From: Pseudomonadota bacterium
GTDB lineage: Bacteria > Pseudomonadota > Gammaproteobacteria > Burkholderiales > Casimicrobiaceae
DNA: 64,000 nt
Direction: 5' to 3'
NCBI GenBank assembly: GCA_009786025.1
Contig: WQUA01000002.1
Location: 5,529 to 69,528, forward strand
This document shows positions 50,866-63,374 of the stretch, piece by piece. Both the position numbers and the translations under genes were made by a program. The notes below the pieces were generated by a model, which was not told the DNA's origin, did not search any database, and saw only the letters and a program-made list of their open reading frames with translations. Every line of letters starts with the position of its first letter. Within the stretch, counting starts at the first letter, position 1.

Positions 50866-51474
50866 ATGCTCTCCGCTTCCGCTTTGGCTTTTCGGGATTT
50901 TTTTGCGGCACGCGATGCGACGATGCTGGCTTCTGCCTATTCGGCGCTTCTGGAAGGCGGCGCTATTGCCGCCGCCGATCTTGGCGAAACGCCTGACTGG
51001 CTTCAGGAAGAATTTGCATTCAACCGCCTTTTTGTCGGCCCAATGGCTCCGACAGCACCGCCGTATGCTTCCGTATGGCTGTCGCCGGAACCGCTTCTGA
51101 TGACAGCCGAAACCTTAAAAATCCGCGCGCTTTATGCTTCGCTGGGGCTGGAAACCCCCGTCGATGGTACGCCGGACGATTTTTTGCCGTTTGAACTGGA
51201 AAGCTACGCTATCCTGTGTTCTCTAAAAGAAACAATCCGACAGCCGGAAGCGGTTGCCGCTGTCGATGAAGCATTATCGTGGCTGGTCACAGAACATTGG
51301 CGCGGCTGGTTGCCGCCTTTTCTCGCGGCGGCGCTTGCTGACAAGGCTTTGCCGCCCGTGCTGCGCGCCGTCTTGACCGGATTCGATGAATGGGTCAGTC
51401 AAACCCTGGCGAACCCGTTTCCCGTCTCTCACGACCTCAAAGGAGTCTCTCATGTCTGTGAAATCTCCGCCTGA
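50866..51474 (+). CDS. TorD-family molybdoenzyme chaperone
   Basis: LQEEFAFNRLFVGPMAPTAPPYASVWL; directly precedes and overlaps a molybdopterin oxidoreductase gene. Confidence 0.82.
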   Translation: MLSASALAFRDFFAARDATMLASAYSALLEGGAIAAADLGETPDWLQEEFAFNRLFVGPMAPTAPPYASVWLSPEPLLMTAETLKIRALYASLGLETPVDGTPDDFLPFELESYAILCSLKETIRQPEAVAAVDEALSWLVTEHWRGWLPPFLAAALADKALPPVLRAVLTGFDEWVSQTLANPFPVSHDLKGVSHVCEISA

Positions 51475-53776
51475 CCCCCACTCGCCCATCATCGCCCCTC
51501 CAGAGGTATGCTGCCCATCGCGGCGGCAACTTTTGCAGGCGGTGCTTGCTGGCGGCGTCTGTGTCGCTTTACCCGTCGGCAGCCTTCTGCGTCCGCTGAC
51601 GGCGCAGGCCGCCGCTCCATCCGGCGCCTCCTTCAAAATTGGCGGTTACCAAGTCTTCCGAAACGCCTGCCCACGCAACTGCTATGATACTTGCAGCCTG
51701 AAAACGTATGTCAAGGACGGCGTGATCCGGTTTGTCGAAGGCGCGCCGGAATCGACTTTCACGCACGGCGGTTTGTGCGTCAAGGGTTATACCTATCCGC
51801 GCCAGGTTTACGAACCGGCCCGGATCAAATATCCGATGCTTCAGGAAAAACGCGGCAGCGGTAACTGGAAACGGATCAGTTGGGATGAGGCCGCTGACCG
51901 CATCGCCAGGAAAATTCTCGAAATCAAGGAAAAGGACGGCTCCTTGCTGGGTTTGGCGTTGACCAAATACTCCGGTAATTTTGGCATCACCCATTATGGC
52001 ATCGAAGGATTCATGTCCTCGCTGGGCTATACCTCGCGGCTCATCGGCACACCGTGCTGGCCGGCAGGTATCGACGCGCAAAATTACGACTTCGGCGATA
52101 TGGTGTGCAACGATCCGGAAGACCTGCCGAAAGCGAAGTACATTATCGTCTGGGGCGCCAACCCAGCATGGTGCTCGGTGCACTCGATGAAATACCTGTA
52201 CGAAGCGCAAAAAAACGGCGCGCGCCTTCTGGTGATCGACCCGGTGTTGACCCAAACCGCCGCCAAGGCCGATGAGTTCTGGCAGGTACGTACAGGCGAA
52301 GATGGCGCGCTGGCGCTGGGCATGGCGCGCCACCTTCTTGATCGTAACCTGGTGAACCAGGATTTTGTTCGCAATCACGCGATCGGTTTCGAGGCGTTTG
52401 CTGACTATTTGCGCAAGAATGTGACCGTCGAATGGGCGGCGCAACGCAGCGGTATTCCAGCCGCTGATATTCGCCGCGTTGCTGAGGCATTCGCGAAAGC
52501 CAAACCGGCAACGATCTGGATCGGCTACGGAATGCAGCGGCACACCAACGGCGGCGCCAACGTGCGCGCCGTTGACGCGCTGCTGGCAATGACCGGCAAC
52601 ATTGGCGTGCCCGGCGGCGGCGCTCGCTACGCACATCTGATGACCTGGGGCTTCAACTACCATGCGATGACCCAGAAGCCCCCTGCCGGCTCCAAAGGAT
52701 TCCACGGCAAAAGCGGCCCGAAGGGCGAATTCGATTTCGCCGGCGCCGCTGTCGCCGAATACACCGACCGTACCATGAACATCAACAAGACCGCGCAGGA
52801 AATTCTGGATGCCTCGGATCCGCCGGTTCGAATGCTGTGGTCAGCCTGCAAAAACCCGGTTGCGCAGGATTTTGATCACGCCAAAATGCTCAGGGCGCTC
52901 GAAAAACTCGAAATGGTCGTCTCGGTGGATTTGTTCTTTAACGAGACCGTCAAGTATTCGGACATCGTGCTGCCGACCATAACCCCGTTTGAAGAGTGGA
53001 CCGTTAACGCTTCATACTGGCACTACTGGGTCGGCCTCAACGAGCAGGCGATTCGGCCAATGCATGAGTGTAAGTCTGATAACGAAATCCATGCGCTGAT
53101 CTCGAAGCGGCTGAACGAACTCAGCCCCGGTTCGTGTACCTTTCCGCAAACCGTTGACAGCAAGGAATGGATGGAGAAAGAATTCAATCAGGGCATTTAC
53201 GACCTGCTCGGCATCAAGCACTGGAGCGATTTGCAGAAAGGCCCGGCCAAAGCCAAGCTCAAAAACAGCGCCGCTTGGGCAGACCGAAAATTCAAAACGC
53301 CTTCCGGAAAATACGAGTTTCAGTCCGAGTTGTGCGCGAAAAACGGGCATGCCGCCCTGCCAGTCTATAAGGAAGGACGAAAGGCGACAGCACCCTACCG
53401 TCTGCTCACTCCGCATACCAAATACGCCATCCATTCACAGTTTCTCAATATCGACTGGATGCAGCATCTTTCTTCCGAACCTTTCGTCTATCTCCATCCC
53501 AAACTGGCCAAAACCAAGGCTATTGAAGAAATGGATTCGGTTCGCTTGACCAATGCTCTCGGCGCTTTGACGCTCAGAGCCAAGATAACGACTGATGTGC
53601 CGGAAGACGGAGTGCTGGTTTATGAAGCCTGGTATCCGGCGCTGGATTTCAATGTGCAAAATCTGGTTGATGACGAATCAGCCGATATGGGCGCATTCAA
53701 AACCGGCGCGCCGGGCGTCGCCATTCACGATCAATTCGTCGATATCGCCAAAGTTTCTTCGGGGAGCCGCTCATGA
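51452..53776 (+). CDS. Tat-exported molybdopterin-dependent oxidoreductase, DMSO reductase family
   Basis: SRRQLLQAVLAGG Tat-like signal; FRNACPRNCYDTCSLKTYVKDGVIRFVEG...GGLCVKG 4Fe-4S site; GTPCWPAG; TIWIGYGMQRHTNGGANVRAVDALLAMTGNIGVPGGG. Confidence 0.92.
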   Translation: MSVKSPPDPHSPIIAPPEVCCPSRRQLLQAVLAGGVCVALPVGSLLRPLTAQAAAPSGASFKIGGYQVFRNACPRNCYDTCSLKTYVKDGVIRFVEGAPESTFTHGGLCVKGYTYPRQVYEPARIKYPMLQEKRGSGNWKRISWDEAADRIARKILEIKEKDGSLLGLALTKYSGNFGITHYGIEGFMSSLGYTSRLIGTPCWPAGIDAQNYDFGDMVCNDPEDLPKAKYIIVWGANPAWCSVHSMKYLYEAQKNGARLLVIDPVLTQTAAKADEFWQVRTGEDGALALGMARHLLDRNLVNQDFVRNHAIGFEAFADYLRKNVTVEWAAQRSGIPAADIRRVAEAFAKAKPATIWIGYGMQRHTNGGANVRAVDALLAMTGNIGVPGGGARYAHLMTWGFNYHAMTQKPPAGSKGFHGKSGPKGEFDFAGAAVAEYTDRTMNINKTAQEILDASDPPVRMLWSACKNPVAQDFDHAKMLRALEKLEMVVSVDLFFNETVKYSDIVLPTITPFEEWTVNASYWHYWVGLNEQAIRPMHECKSDNEIHALISKRLNELSPGSCTFPQTVDSKEWMEKEFNQGIYDLLGIKHWSDLQKGPAKAKLKNSAAWADRKFKTPSGKYEFQSELCAKNGHAALPVYKEGRKATAPYRLLTPHTKYAIHSQFLNIDWMQHLSSEPFVYLHPKLAKTKAIEEMDSVRLTNALGALTLRAKITTDVPEDGVLVYEAWYPALDFNVQNLVDDESADMGAFKTGAPGVAIHDQFVDIAKVSSGSRS

Positions 53777-54357
53777 GCAAACGTCTCGCTTTCTTGGTTG
53801 ACTCAACCCGCTGCATTGGTTGCGAAACCTGTGCTATGGCCTGTAAAAATTACTACCAGCCGCCGCAAGATATTTTCTGGCGCAAAGTGTCGCCGCTTGC
53901 TGCGGAGTTTTACCCTCATCAAGAGCGCGCGTTTTATTCGCTTGCTTGCAACCACTGTAAGAATCCCGCCTGTGCCCAAGTGTGCCCGGTAAAAGCATAT
54001 TCCATCCGAGCCGATGGCATCGTCGTCCATCACCAGGAAAAATGTATCGGCTGCAAAAAGTGTATTACCGCCTGCCCTTATGGCGCGCCGCAATTCAACA
54101 CGGAGAAAAACAAGGCTGAAAAATGCAGCCTATGCTACGAACGGCTGGACGCGGAGCTTTCCCCCATCTGCGTACAATCCTGTCCGGTGGACGCGCTGCG
54201 CCTGATCGACTTGAACACCTTGCACGACAAAAATGTTGTCCAGTTCCCGGTTGGCTATCCGAAAGCGCCGCAGCTCGATCCGGGAACACGCTTCATTTCG
54301 CCACGAAAACCGGCGGTGGTTGCTCCATCATTGCCCGCCACAAGAGCCGAAGCGTGA
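53773..54357 (+). CDS. DmsB-like 4x[4Fe-4S] electron transfer subunit
   Basis: CIGCETCAMACKNY, CNHCKNPACAQVCP, CIGCKKCITACPYG, CSLCYERL...CVQSCP; ATGA-type overlap with catalytic subunit. Confidence 0.93.
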   Translation: MSKRLAFLVDSTRCIGCETCAMACKNYYQPPQDIFWRKVSPLAAEFYPHQERAFYSLACNHCKNPACAQVCPVKAYSIRADGIVVHHQEKCIGCKKCITACPYGAPQFNTEKNKAEKCSLCYERLDAELSPICVQSCPVDALRLIDLNTLHDKNVVQFPVGYPKAPQLDPGTRFISPRKPAVVAPSLPATRAEA

Positions 54358-54543
54358 TTTCACTGAGCTCTTTTTTAACCACGAAAAGCACGAAAGATCC
54401 GAACGCGCCGCCCCCGTGAGCGGGGGCGCCTGGGTGGGATTACCCAGGAACCAGAAAATCTTTATCTCCAGCGTCGCCACCAGCAGATGACAGCGGAGAT
54501 TTACCCCCTTGAAGGATCGTTCCGCGCTTTTTTGCAGAGCTCC

Positions 54544-54810
54544 TCACGTTTTCATCCGCACAATCGCCTCGTATTCTTTCACAACGCTCCCTGGTTTGAC
54601 CAGCACTTCGACCACAACGCCAGCGTAAGGCGACGGAATGTCAAGCGACACTTTGTCTGTTTCAACCACGATCAGAGTATCGTCGTGCGCCACGGTATCG
54701 CCGACCGCAACGTTAACGCTACTGACCAGCAATTCGCCGGTCGCACAATTGCCGCAGGTTTCCCAACAGGCGGGAGCTTTGGGAATACAGATTTCTTTCA
54801 ACACAGACAT
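54544..54810 (-). CDS. Stand-alone lipoyl/biotinyl domain protein with Cys-rich insertion
   Basis: MSVLKEICIPKAPACWETCGNCATGELLVSSVNVAVGDTVAHDDTLIVVETDKVSLDIPSPYAGVVVEVLVKPGSVVKEYEAIVRMKT; ETDKVSLDI lipoyl-Lys hairpin. Confidence 0.8.
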   Translation of the reverse strand: MSVLKEICIPKAPACWETCGNCATGELLVSSVNVAVGDTVAHDDTLIVVETDKVSLDIPSPYAGVVVEVLVKPGSVVKEYEAIVRMKT

Positions 54811-55175
54811 TTCAAAACTTTCTTTTCTGCCACTATACCTGATCCTTCTTCTCCCTTGCCCCGCGCGGAATGACGAAGGGTTGACTCCTGATCCTTGGTT
54901 GCCGATGCCTGGCCATTACGTCGCCATGCCGATTGACTCTTTTTTCAACGGGGTTTTTTCTTTGCGCTATTTGCTTTATGATAGTTCTCCGAGGTTGGCA
55001 TATCCTTGACTGCCGTTGCCTCGACTCCCCACAAGGGATGCCCTCTGTCACGCGACCCTGCGTCATTCGGCGGGAACCGGGTTTATCATCTTGGACCTTG
55101 GCCCGACCCGTTTTGTCTGGAACTTTTGTTGCGTTCGCGCGTCGCGGCCGCTTGGCTTACTTAAGGAAAGAAACT

Positions 55176-56771
55176 ATGTCGCACGATACAGGCTTGATTT
55201 TGGCTGCGCCCATTCGGAGCGTGGCCGAGAAAGAAGTTTTAACCGAAGACGCTTTGGCGTTTTTGAGTGAGTTGGTTAAGCGTTTCGCGCCGACGCGCGA
55301 CGCGCTGCTGGCGGAACGGCGTGTCTGGCAGGCGAAGATCGACGCTGGCGCGCTGCCGGACTTTCTGCCGGAAACTGCGTCCATCCGCAACGGTGACTGG
55401 AAAATCCGTGGCGTTCCCGACGATTTGATGGATCGCCGCGTCGAGATCACCGGCCCAGTGGATCGCAAGATGGTGATCAATGCGCTGAACGCCAATGTCA
55501 AGGTCTTTATGGCCGACTTCGAGGACTCGCTGGCGCCCGCCTGGGACAAGGTGATGGAGGGTCAGATGAATCTGCGTGACGCCGTCAACGGCACCATCAC
55601 TTACACCGATCCGCAGAGCGGAAAGCATTACTCGCTGAAAGAGAAACCAGCCGTGCTGATGTGCCGGGTGCGCGGTTTACATCTGCCGGAAAAACATGTG
55701 TTGTGGCAGGGCGCGCCGATCCCGGGTGGGTTGTTCGATTTCGCGCTGTACTTTCATCACAACCACCGCCGACTTCTCGACAAGGGCAGCGGGCCGTATT
55801 TTTATCTGCCGAAGACGCAGACGTACAAGGAAGCGGCCTGGTGGAATGACATTTTCTGTTTCACCGAAGACCGCTACGGTTTACCACGCGGTTCGATCAA
55901 GGCCACGGCGCTGATCGAAACGCTGTCCGCCGTGTTCCAGATGGACGAAATTCTCTATCACCTGCGCGATCATCTTGTCGGACTGAACTGCGGTCGCTGG
56001 GATTATATTTTCAGCTACATCAAAACGCTGAAAAATCATCCCGACCGCGTGCTGCCCGACCGACAGGTCGTCACGATGGAAAAGCCGTTCCTCAGCGCTT
56101 ATTCAAAACTGTTGATCAAAACCTGTCACCGTCGCGGCGCTTTTGCGATGGGCGGAATGGCGGCGTACATTCCGAGCAAGGATGCCGAACGTAACGCCTG
56201 GGTCAATGACAAAGTGCGCGCCGACAAAGAGCGGGAGGCCGGCAACGGCCATGACGGTACCTGGATCGCGCACCCCGGCTTGGCTGATGTCGTCATGCCG
56301 GTGTTCGACCGCGTCTTTGGCGCGCGCCGCAACCAGTTGGATGTGTTGCGCGAAAACGATCCACCAACCACCGCTGCCGAACTGTTGGAACCCTGCCCCG
56401 GCAATCGCACCGATGCTGGAATGCGCGCCAACATCCGGGTCGCGTTACAATATCTCGAAGCATGGATTTCCGGCACTGGCTGTGTGCCGATTTACGGCCT
56501 GATGGAAGATGCCGCCACCGCCGAGATTTCGCGCACCTCGATCTGGCAGTGGATTCGCCATCGCAAAACGCTCGATAACGGTGAGCAGGTAACGCCGGCG
56601 TTATTCGAAAAGATGTTGGCGGAAGAAACGGCGGTAGTTCGCCGGGAACTGGGAGACGATCGTTTCTGTGCTGGCCGCTTCACCGATGCTGCTGCTTTGC
56701 TGCATCGTATCACCACGCAGGACGAATTGGTCGATTTCCTGACGTTACCCGGTTATGAACTTTTGGCTTGA
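55176..56771 (+). CDS. aceB: Malate synthase A
   Basis: VFMADFEDSLAPAWDKVMEGQMNLRDAVNGTITY; RGLHLPEKHVLWQGAPIPGGLFDFALYFHHN; GGMAAYIPSK. Confidence 0.97.
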   Translation: MSHDTGLILAAPIRSVAEKEVLTEDALAFLSELVKRFAPTRDALLAERRVWQAKIDAGALPDFLPETASIRNGDWKIRGVPDDLMDRRVEITGPVDRKMVINALNANVKVFMADFEDSLAPAWDKVMEGQMNLRDAVNGTITYTDPQSGKHYSLKEKPAVLMCRVRGLHLPEKHVLWQGAPIPGGLFDFALYFHHNHRRLLDKGSGPYFYLPKTQTYKEAAWWNDIFCFTEDRYGLPRGSIKATALIETLSAVFQMDEILYHLRDHLVGLNCGRWDYIFSYIKTLKNHPDRVLPDRQVVTMEKPFLSAYSKLLIKTCHRRGAFAMGGMAAYIPSKDAERNAWVNDKVRADKEREAGNGHDGTWIAHPGLADVVMPVFDRVFGARRNQLDVLRENDPPTTAAELLEPCPGNRTDAGMRANIRVALQYLEAWISGTGCVPIYGLMEDAATAEISRTSIWQWIRHRKTLDNGEQVTPALFEKMLAEETAVVRRELGDDRFCAGRFTDAAALLHRITTQDELVDFLTLPGYELLA

Positions 56772-56809
56772 TTTTTTAATTTTGCTTTTTTAACAATAGG
56801 AGCTTCAAA

Positions 56810-58117
56810 ATGTCGTTGTCCCGTAATGAACAAATCAAGGAACTGGAAAAAAGCTGGCAACAGCCGCGCTGGAAAGGCATCACCCGCCCCTACAGCGCCG
56901 CCGACGTTGTCGCGCTGCGTGGTTCAGTCGTCCCTGAATGCACCTTGGCGCGCCGGGCCGCCGATAAACTGTGGGGGCTGATCAACGGCAGCGCCAAAAA
57001 GGGCTACGTCAACTGCCTCGGCGCACTGACCGGCGGGCAGGCATTGCAACAAGCCAAAGCCGGCGTTGAAGCCATTTATCTCTCCGGTTGGCAAGTCGCC
57101 GCCGACGCCAACCTCGCCAGCTCGATGTACCCGGATCAATCGCTGTATCCGGCCAACTCAGTGCCAGCAGTCGTCCAGCGCATCAACAACTCCTTCCGTC
57201 GTGCCGACCAGATTCAATGGGCGAACGGCATCGGCCCCGGCGATAAAGGCTATATCGACTACTTCCTGCCGATCGTTGCCGACGCTGAAGCCGGTTTCGG
57301 CGGGGTGCTGAACGCGTTTGAACTGATGAAGGGAATGATTGAAGCGGGCGCCGGCGGCGTTCACTTTGAAGATCAACTTGCCTCGGTCAAGAAGTGCGGA
57401 CACATGGGCGGTAAAGTGCTGGTGCCAACGCAGGAAGCCGTGCAGAAACTGGTTGCCGCGCGGCTGGCCGCTGACGTGATGGGTGTGCCAACGCTGGTGA
57501 TCGCGCGCACCGACGCCGATGCCGCCGATCTGCTGACCTCGGATTGCGATGCCAACGACAAGCCGTTTATCACTGGCGAGCGTACCCCGGAAGGTTTCTA
57601 CCGTACCCGCGCTGGTGTTGAGCAGGCCATCAGCCGCGGCTTGGCCTATGCCGCTTACGCCGACATGATCTGGTGCGAAACCTCAACGCCCGACCTGAAG
57701 GCCGCGAAGCATTTCGCCGACGCGATCCACGCCAAGTTTCCCGGCAAACTGCTGGCGTACAACTGCTCGCCGTCGTTCAACTGGAAGAAGAATCTGGACG
57801 ATGCCACCATCGCCAAGTTCCAGGACGAATTGTCGAAGATGGGTTACAAGTATCAATTCATCACCCTCGCCGGCATCCACAGCATGTGGTACAACATGTT
57901 CGATTTGGCTCATGCCTACGCGCAAGGGAACGGCATGAAACACTACGTCGAAAAAGTGCAGCAACCGGAATTTGCTTCCGCTGGTCGGGGTTACACCTTC
58001 GTTGCGCACCAGCAGGAAGTCGGCACCGGTTATTTCGATAAAGTCACCACCGTGATTCAGGGTGGCGCCTCGTCGGTGACCGCACTGACCGGCTCGACCG
58101 AAGAAGCGCAATTCTAA
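56810..58117 (+). CDS. aceA: Isocitrate lyase
   Basis: [56 protein letters not shown] (KKCGH active site). Confidence 0.98.
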   Translation: MSLSRNEQIKELEKSWQQPRWKGITRPYSAADVVALRGSVVPECTLARRAADKLWGLINGSAKKGYVNCLGALTGGQALQQAKAGVEAIYLSGWQVAADANLASSMYPDQSLYPANSVPAVVQRINNSFRRADQIQWANGIGPGDKGYIDYFLPIVADAEAGFGGVLNAFELMKGMIEAGAGGVHFEDQLASVKKCGHMGGKVLVPTQEAVQKLVAARLAADVMGVPTLVIARTDADAADLLTSDCDANDKPFITGERTPEGFYRTRAGVEQAISRGLAYAAYADMIWCETSTPDLKAAKHFADAIHAKFPGKLLAYNCSPSFNWKKNLDDATIAKFQDELSKMGYKYQFITLAGIHSMWYNMFDLAHAYAQGNGMKHYVEKVQQPEFASAGRGYTFVAHQQEVGTGYFDKVTTVIQGGASSVTALTGSTEEAQF

Positions 58118-58127
58118 TCTGCCTTTT

Positions 58128-58276
58128 CTTCCCCCCTCTCTCACCCTCCCCTTCAAGGGGAGGATGGGATAGGGATGGGTTTCCCCGCAAAGCCTTTTCC
58201 TCTCCCGTCAGAAGGAATAAGCCGCATAACTTACGCGTTTTTTCTCTGCTCCTTTTACGTTCTTTGCGGTTAAAAT
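58128..58276. repeat. Intergenic repeat between aceA and aceK
   Basis: CCCCCCTCTCTCACCCTCCCCTTCAAGGGGAGGATGGGATAGGGATGGG and CTTTTACGTTCTTTGCGGTTAAAAT. Confidence 0.75.
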
Positions 58277-58315
58277 AAAAGTTTGCTTCCTAACAACCGC
58301 TCTCTGATCGCAAAC

Positions 58316-60094
58316 ATGGAATCTGCCGCCGTCCTGTCTTCCGGCGCCACCGCCTTGTCTTCCGGCGGCGCTGCGGCCGCCGACATGGAGACGCTGGTTG
58401 CGCACACCATTCTGCAAGGTTTCGACGCTCAATACGGCCGTTTTCTCGAAATCACCGCCGGCGCTCAACGCCGCTTCGAAAACGCCGACTGGCCATCCGT
58501 CCAGATCGCGATGCGACAACGGATTCATTTGTACGACCACCATGTCGGCCTGTCGGCTGAATTGATCCGACGGATGGCCGGCGACAGATGTCACGATGCC
58601 GTCTTTCTGGCGCGTGTCAAGGAACATTACACCACCTTGCTGCCGAATTACCCGCGCTTCGAAATCGCCGAGAGTTATTTCAATTCGGTTTATTGCCGTC
58701 TGTTTGAGCATCGCGATCTGGCGCAAGACAAGATGTTCGTGTTCAGCTCGCAGCCTGAGTACCGTCGCCGCGATTTGCCGCGACCGATTTCCATCAACTT
58801 CCCGCTGGCAGCGGGCGTTGAAGAGCGCATCCGGGTCATTTTGCGCAACTCGCCGTTGCGCCTGCCCTGGGAGAATCTGCCGCGCGACATCGCCGATATT
58901 GCCGACGTTCTCAACCGCCGCTTTGGCCAGGACGCGCTGAAAAGCGGCGTCCTTGAAATTTATAATGAGGTGTTCTACCGCAATAAGTCCGCCTGGATCG
59001 TCGGCAAACTGCGTCTCTCTGACGGCATCATGTACCCTTTCTTGCTGCCGATCAGCCGCAGCGATTCCGGCGAACTGTATGTCGATGCCTGTCTCACCGA
59101 ATTTAGCGACGCCAGTATCGTCTTCAGCTTCAATCGCGCTTACTTCATGGTCTATGCGCCATTGCCCGCCGCCACCGTCGAATGGCTGCGCGAACTTCTG
59201 CCACATAAAACCACCGCCGAGTTGTACACGGCAATTGGTTGCCAGAAGCACGCCAAGACGGAGTATTATCGTGAATACCTGCGCCATCTGGAACAGACGA
59301 CGGACAAGTTCACCATCGCCCCAGGTACGCGCGGCATGGTGATGCTGGTGTTCACGTTACCATCGTACGATGCCGTGTTCAAGGTGATCAAAGACCGCTT
59401 CGCGCCGCAAAAAAACGTTGATGCCGACCGTGTGCGCGCCTGTTATCAGCTTGTCAAGGAACACGATCGCGTCGGTCGTATGGCCGACACCCAGGAGTAC
59501 GAAAACTTTGCGCTCGAAAAAAATCGCGTCGACGACGAGTTGATGGCTGAACTGCAACGCGAAATTCCGGAAAAACTTGACGATCTGGGTGATCGCATTT
59601 TAATCCGCCATCTTTATCTCGAGCAGCGGATGATCCCACTCAACCTTTACCTCGATCAGGTCGATGAAACTGCACGCGCTGAAATCATTGACGATTACGG
59701 CGTCGCTATCCGCCAACTGGCGAGCGCCAATATTTTCCCGGGCGACATGTTGCTTAAAAATTTCGGTGTTACCAAAAACAACCGGGTCGTATTTTACGAC
59801 TACGACGAAATTCGCTACATGACCGAGATGAACTTTCGTGCGATTCCGCCACCGCGTTACCCCGAAGATGAGCTCGCCGGCGAGCCGTGGTACAGCGTCG
59901 CCGAAAATGATGTGTTTCCCGAAGAATTTCGCCAGTTTCTTTTCAACGACGACACATTACGGAAAGCGTTCGAAAAACACCACGAAGACATCTTTCACCC
60001 CGAATACTGGAAGCGTTTGCAGCAACGCATCCGTGAAGGCGTAATCGAGGATTTCTTTGCCTACCGGCGAACGCAGCGGTTTCGACAGAGATAA
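58316..60094 (+). CDS. aceK: Isocitrate dehydrogenase kinase/phosphatase
   Basis: [74 protein letters not shown]. Confidence 0.97.
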   Translation: MESAAVLSSGATALSSGGAAAADMETLVAHTILQGFDAQYGRFLEITAGAQRRFENADWPSVQIAMRQRIHLYDHHVGLSAELIRRMAGDRCHDAVFLARVKEHYTTLLPNYPRFEIAESYFNSVYCRLFEHRDLAQDKMFVFSSQPEYRRRDLPRPISINFPLAAGVEERIRVILRNSPLRLPWENLPRDIADIADVLNRRFGQDALKSGVLEIYNEVFYRNKSAWIVGKLRLSDGIMYPFLLPISRSDSGELYVDACLTEFSDASIVFSFNRAYFMVYAPLPAATVEWLRELLPHKTTAELYTAIGCQKHAKTEYYREYLRHLEQTTDKFTIAPGTRGMVMLVFTLPSYDAVFKVIKDRFAPQKNVDADRVRACYQLVKEHDRVGRMADTQEYENFALEKNRVDDELMAELQREIPEKLDDLGDRILIRHLYLEQRMIPLNLYLDQVDETARAEIIDDYGVAIRQLASANIFPGDMLLKNFGVTKNNRVVFYDYDEIRYMTEMNFRAIPPPRYPEDELAGEPWYSVAENDVFPEEFRQFLFNDDTLRKAFEKHHEDIFHPEYWKRLQQRIREGVIEDFFAYRRTQRFRQR

Positions 60095-60097
60095 ACC

Positions 60098-60542
60098 CGT
60101 TTTTTAACCACGAAAAACACGAACTGCAGGGCGGGTTTCAAACCCGCCCTTTCCCCTTTTGTTTCACGCGAAGACGCGAAGAACGCGAACCCCCCCTTCA
60201 AAAGGGATGGCACGGGAGGAGATAGGGTCGTCAGGGATCAGAGGACAGATATCAAAAATGCGTCATTGCGAGGGACGAAGTGACGAAGCATTCCAGAAAA
60301 TGTGTGCTTCGGAAAACACTGGATTGCTTCGCTCGCAATAACGAGTTCTTCGCGCCTTCGCGTGAAGTCATTCCCGGATGGCGCTTCGCTTCTCCGGGCT
60401 TGCTTCAAACCCCCGTCGCCTTCGGCGGCACCCCTTTGGAAAGGGGCTTTTTTCTTCGCGAGCAATAAAAAGGGCTGGTTTGAAACCCGCCCCTGCATTT
60501 CTATGTCTCCGCGTGAGAATTTCTTTGCGGGTTAATAACCGA
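60098..60542. repeat. Densest repeat cluster of the window, between aceK and atpC
   Basis: TTAACCACGAAAAACACGAA, GCAGGGCGGGTTTCAAACCCGCCCT, CACGCGAAGACGCGAAGAACGCGAA, CCCCCTTCAAAAGGG, REP-like GGATGGCGCTTCGCTTCTCCGGGC, CCCCCGTCGCCTTCGGCGGCACCCCTTTGGAAAGGGG, GGGCTGGTTTGAAACCCGCCCC. Confidence 0.85.
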
Positions 60543-60574
60543 GACCGTGCTTCGCTTGTCCAGACGGCCTCTGA

Positions 60575-61006
60575 TTACCGTACTTCGGCGCGATTTTTGT
60601 ACTTGCGCAGAACTTCCATTTGCGCCATCACTGCCGCCAGTTCGGCTTCAGCGCGAGCGAGGTCTTCTTTCGACGATTGGTTCGCCATCGCTTCTTCAGC
60701 TTTCTTTTTCGCTTCCATTGCCGCTTTTTCGTCGAGGTCTTTGGCGCGGATCGCGGTATCGGCGAGTACCGTCACCAAGCTCGGCTGTACTTCCAGAAAT
60801 CCGCCTTGCACAAAGATCACTTCTTCCTGCTCTTTGCCGGGCAGCTTGAGCCGTACGGCGCCGGGTTTGATCTGTGTGAGAAGCGGCGTGTGACGTGGAT
60901 AAATGCCGAGTTCGCCGCAGATTCCCGGTAAGGCGACGAATTCAGCCTGGCCAGAGAAAATCAATTCTTCGGCGCTGACAACATCGACACGCAAAGTGAG
61001 GCTCAT
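60575..61006 (-). CDS. atpC: ATP synthase epsilon subunit
   Basis: [49 protein letters not shown]. Confidence 0.97.
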   Translation of the reverse strand: MSLTLRVDVVSAEELIFSGQAEFVALPGICGELGIYPRHTPLLTQIKPGAVRLKLPGKEQEEVIFVQGGFLEVQPSLVTVLADTAIRAKDLDEKAAMEAKKKAEEAMANQSSKEDLARAEAELAAVMAQMEVLRKYKNRAEVR

Positions 61007-61015
61007 AACACTTCC

Positions 61016-63338
<2,323 letters not shown>

Positions 63339-63374
63339 TGTGTTCGCCTTCGTCCGTCCGTCTCAATGCCGCGT

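Noticed and set aside
58208-59287. 359-aa minus-strand ORF antisense to aceK
   Set aside because: Shadow ORF of aceK; no domain signature or independent promoter/RBS evidence.
60238-60498. 86-aa minus ORF and overlapping plus ORFs in the aceK-atpC gap
   Set aside because: All are built from repeat modules (for example MQGRVSNQPFLLLAKKKAPFQRGAAEG); treated as non-coding.
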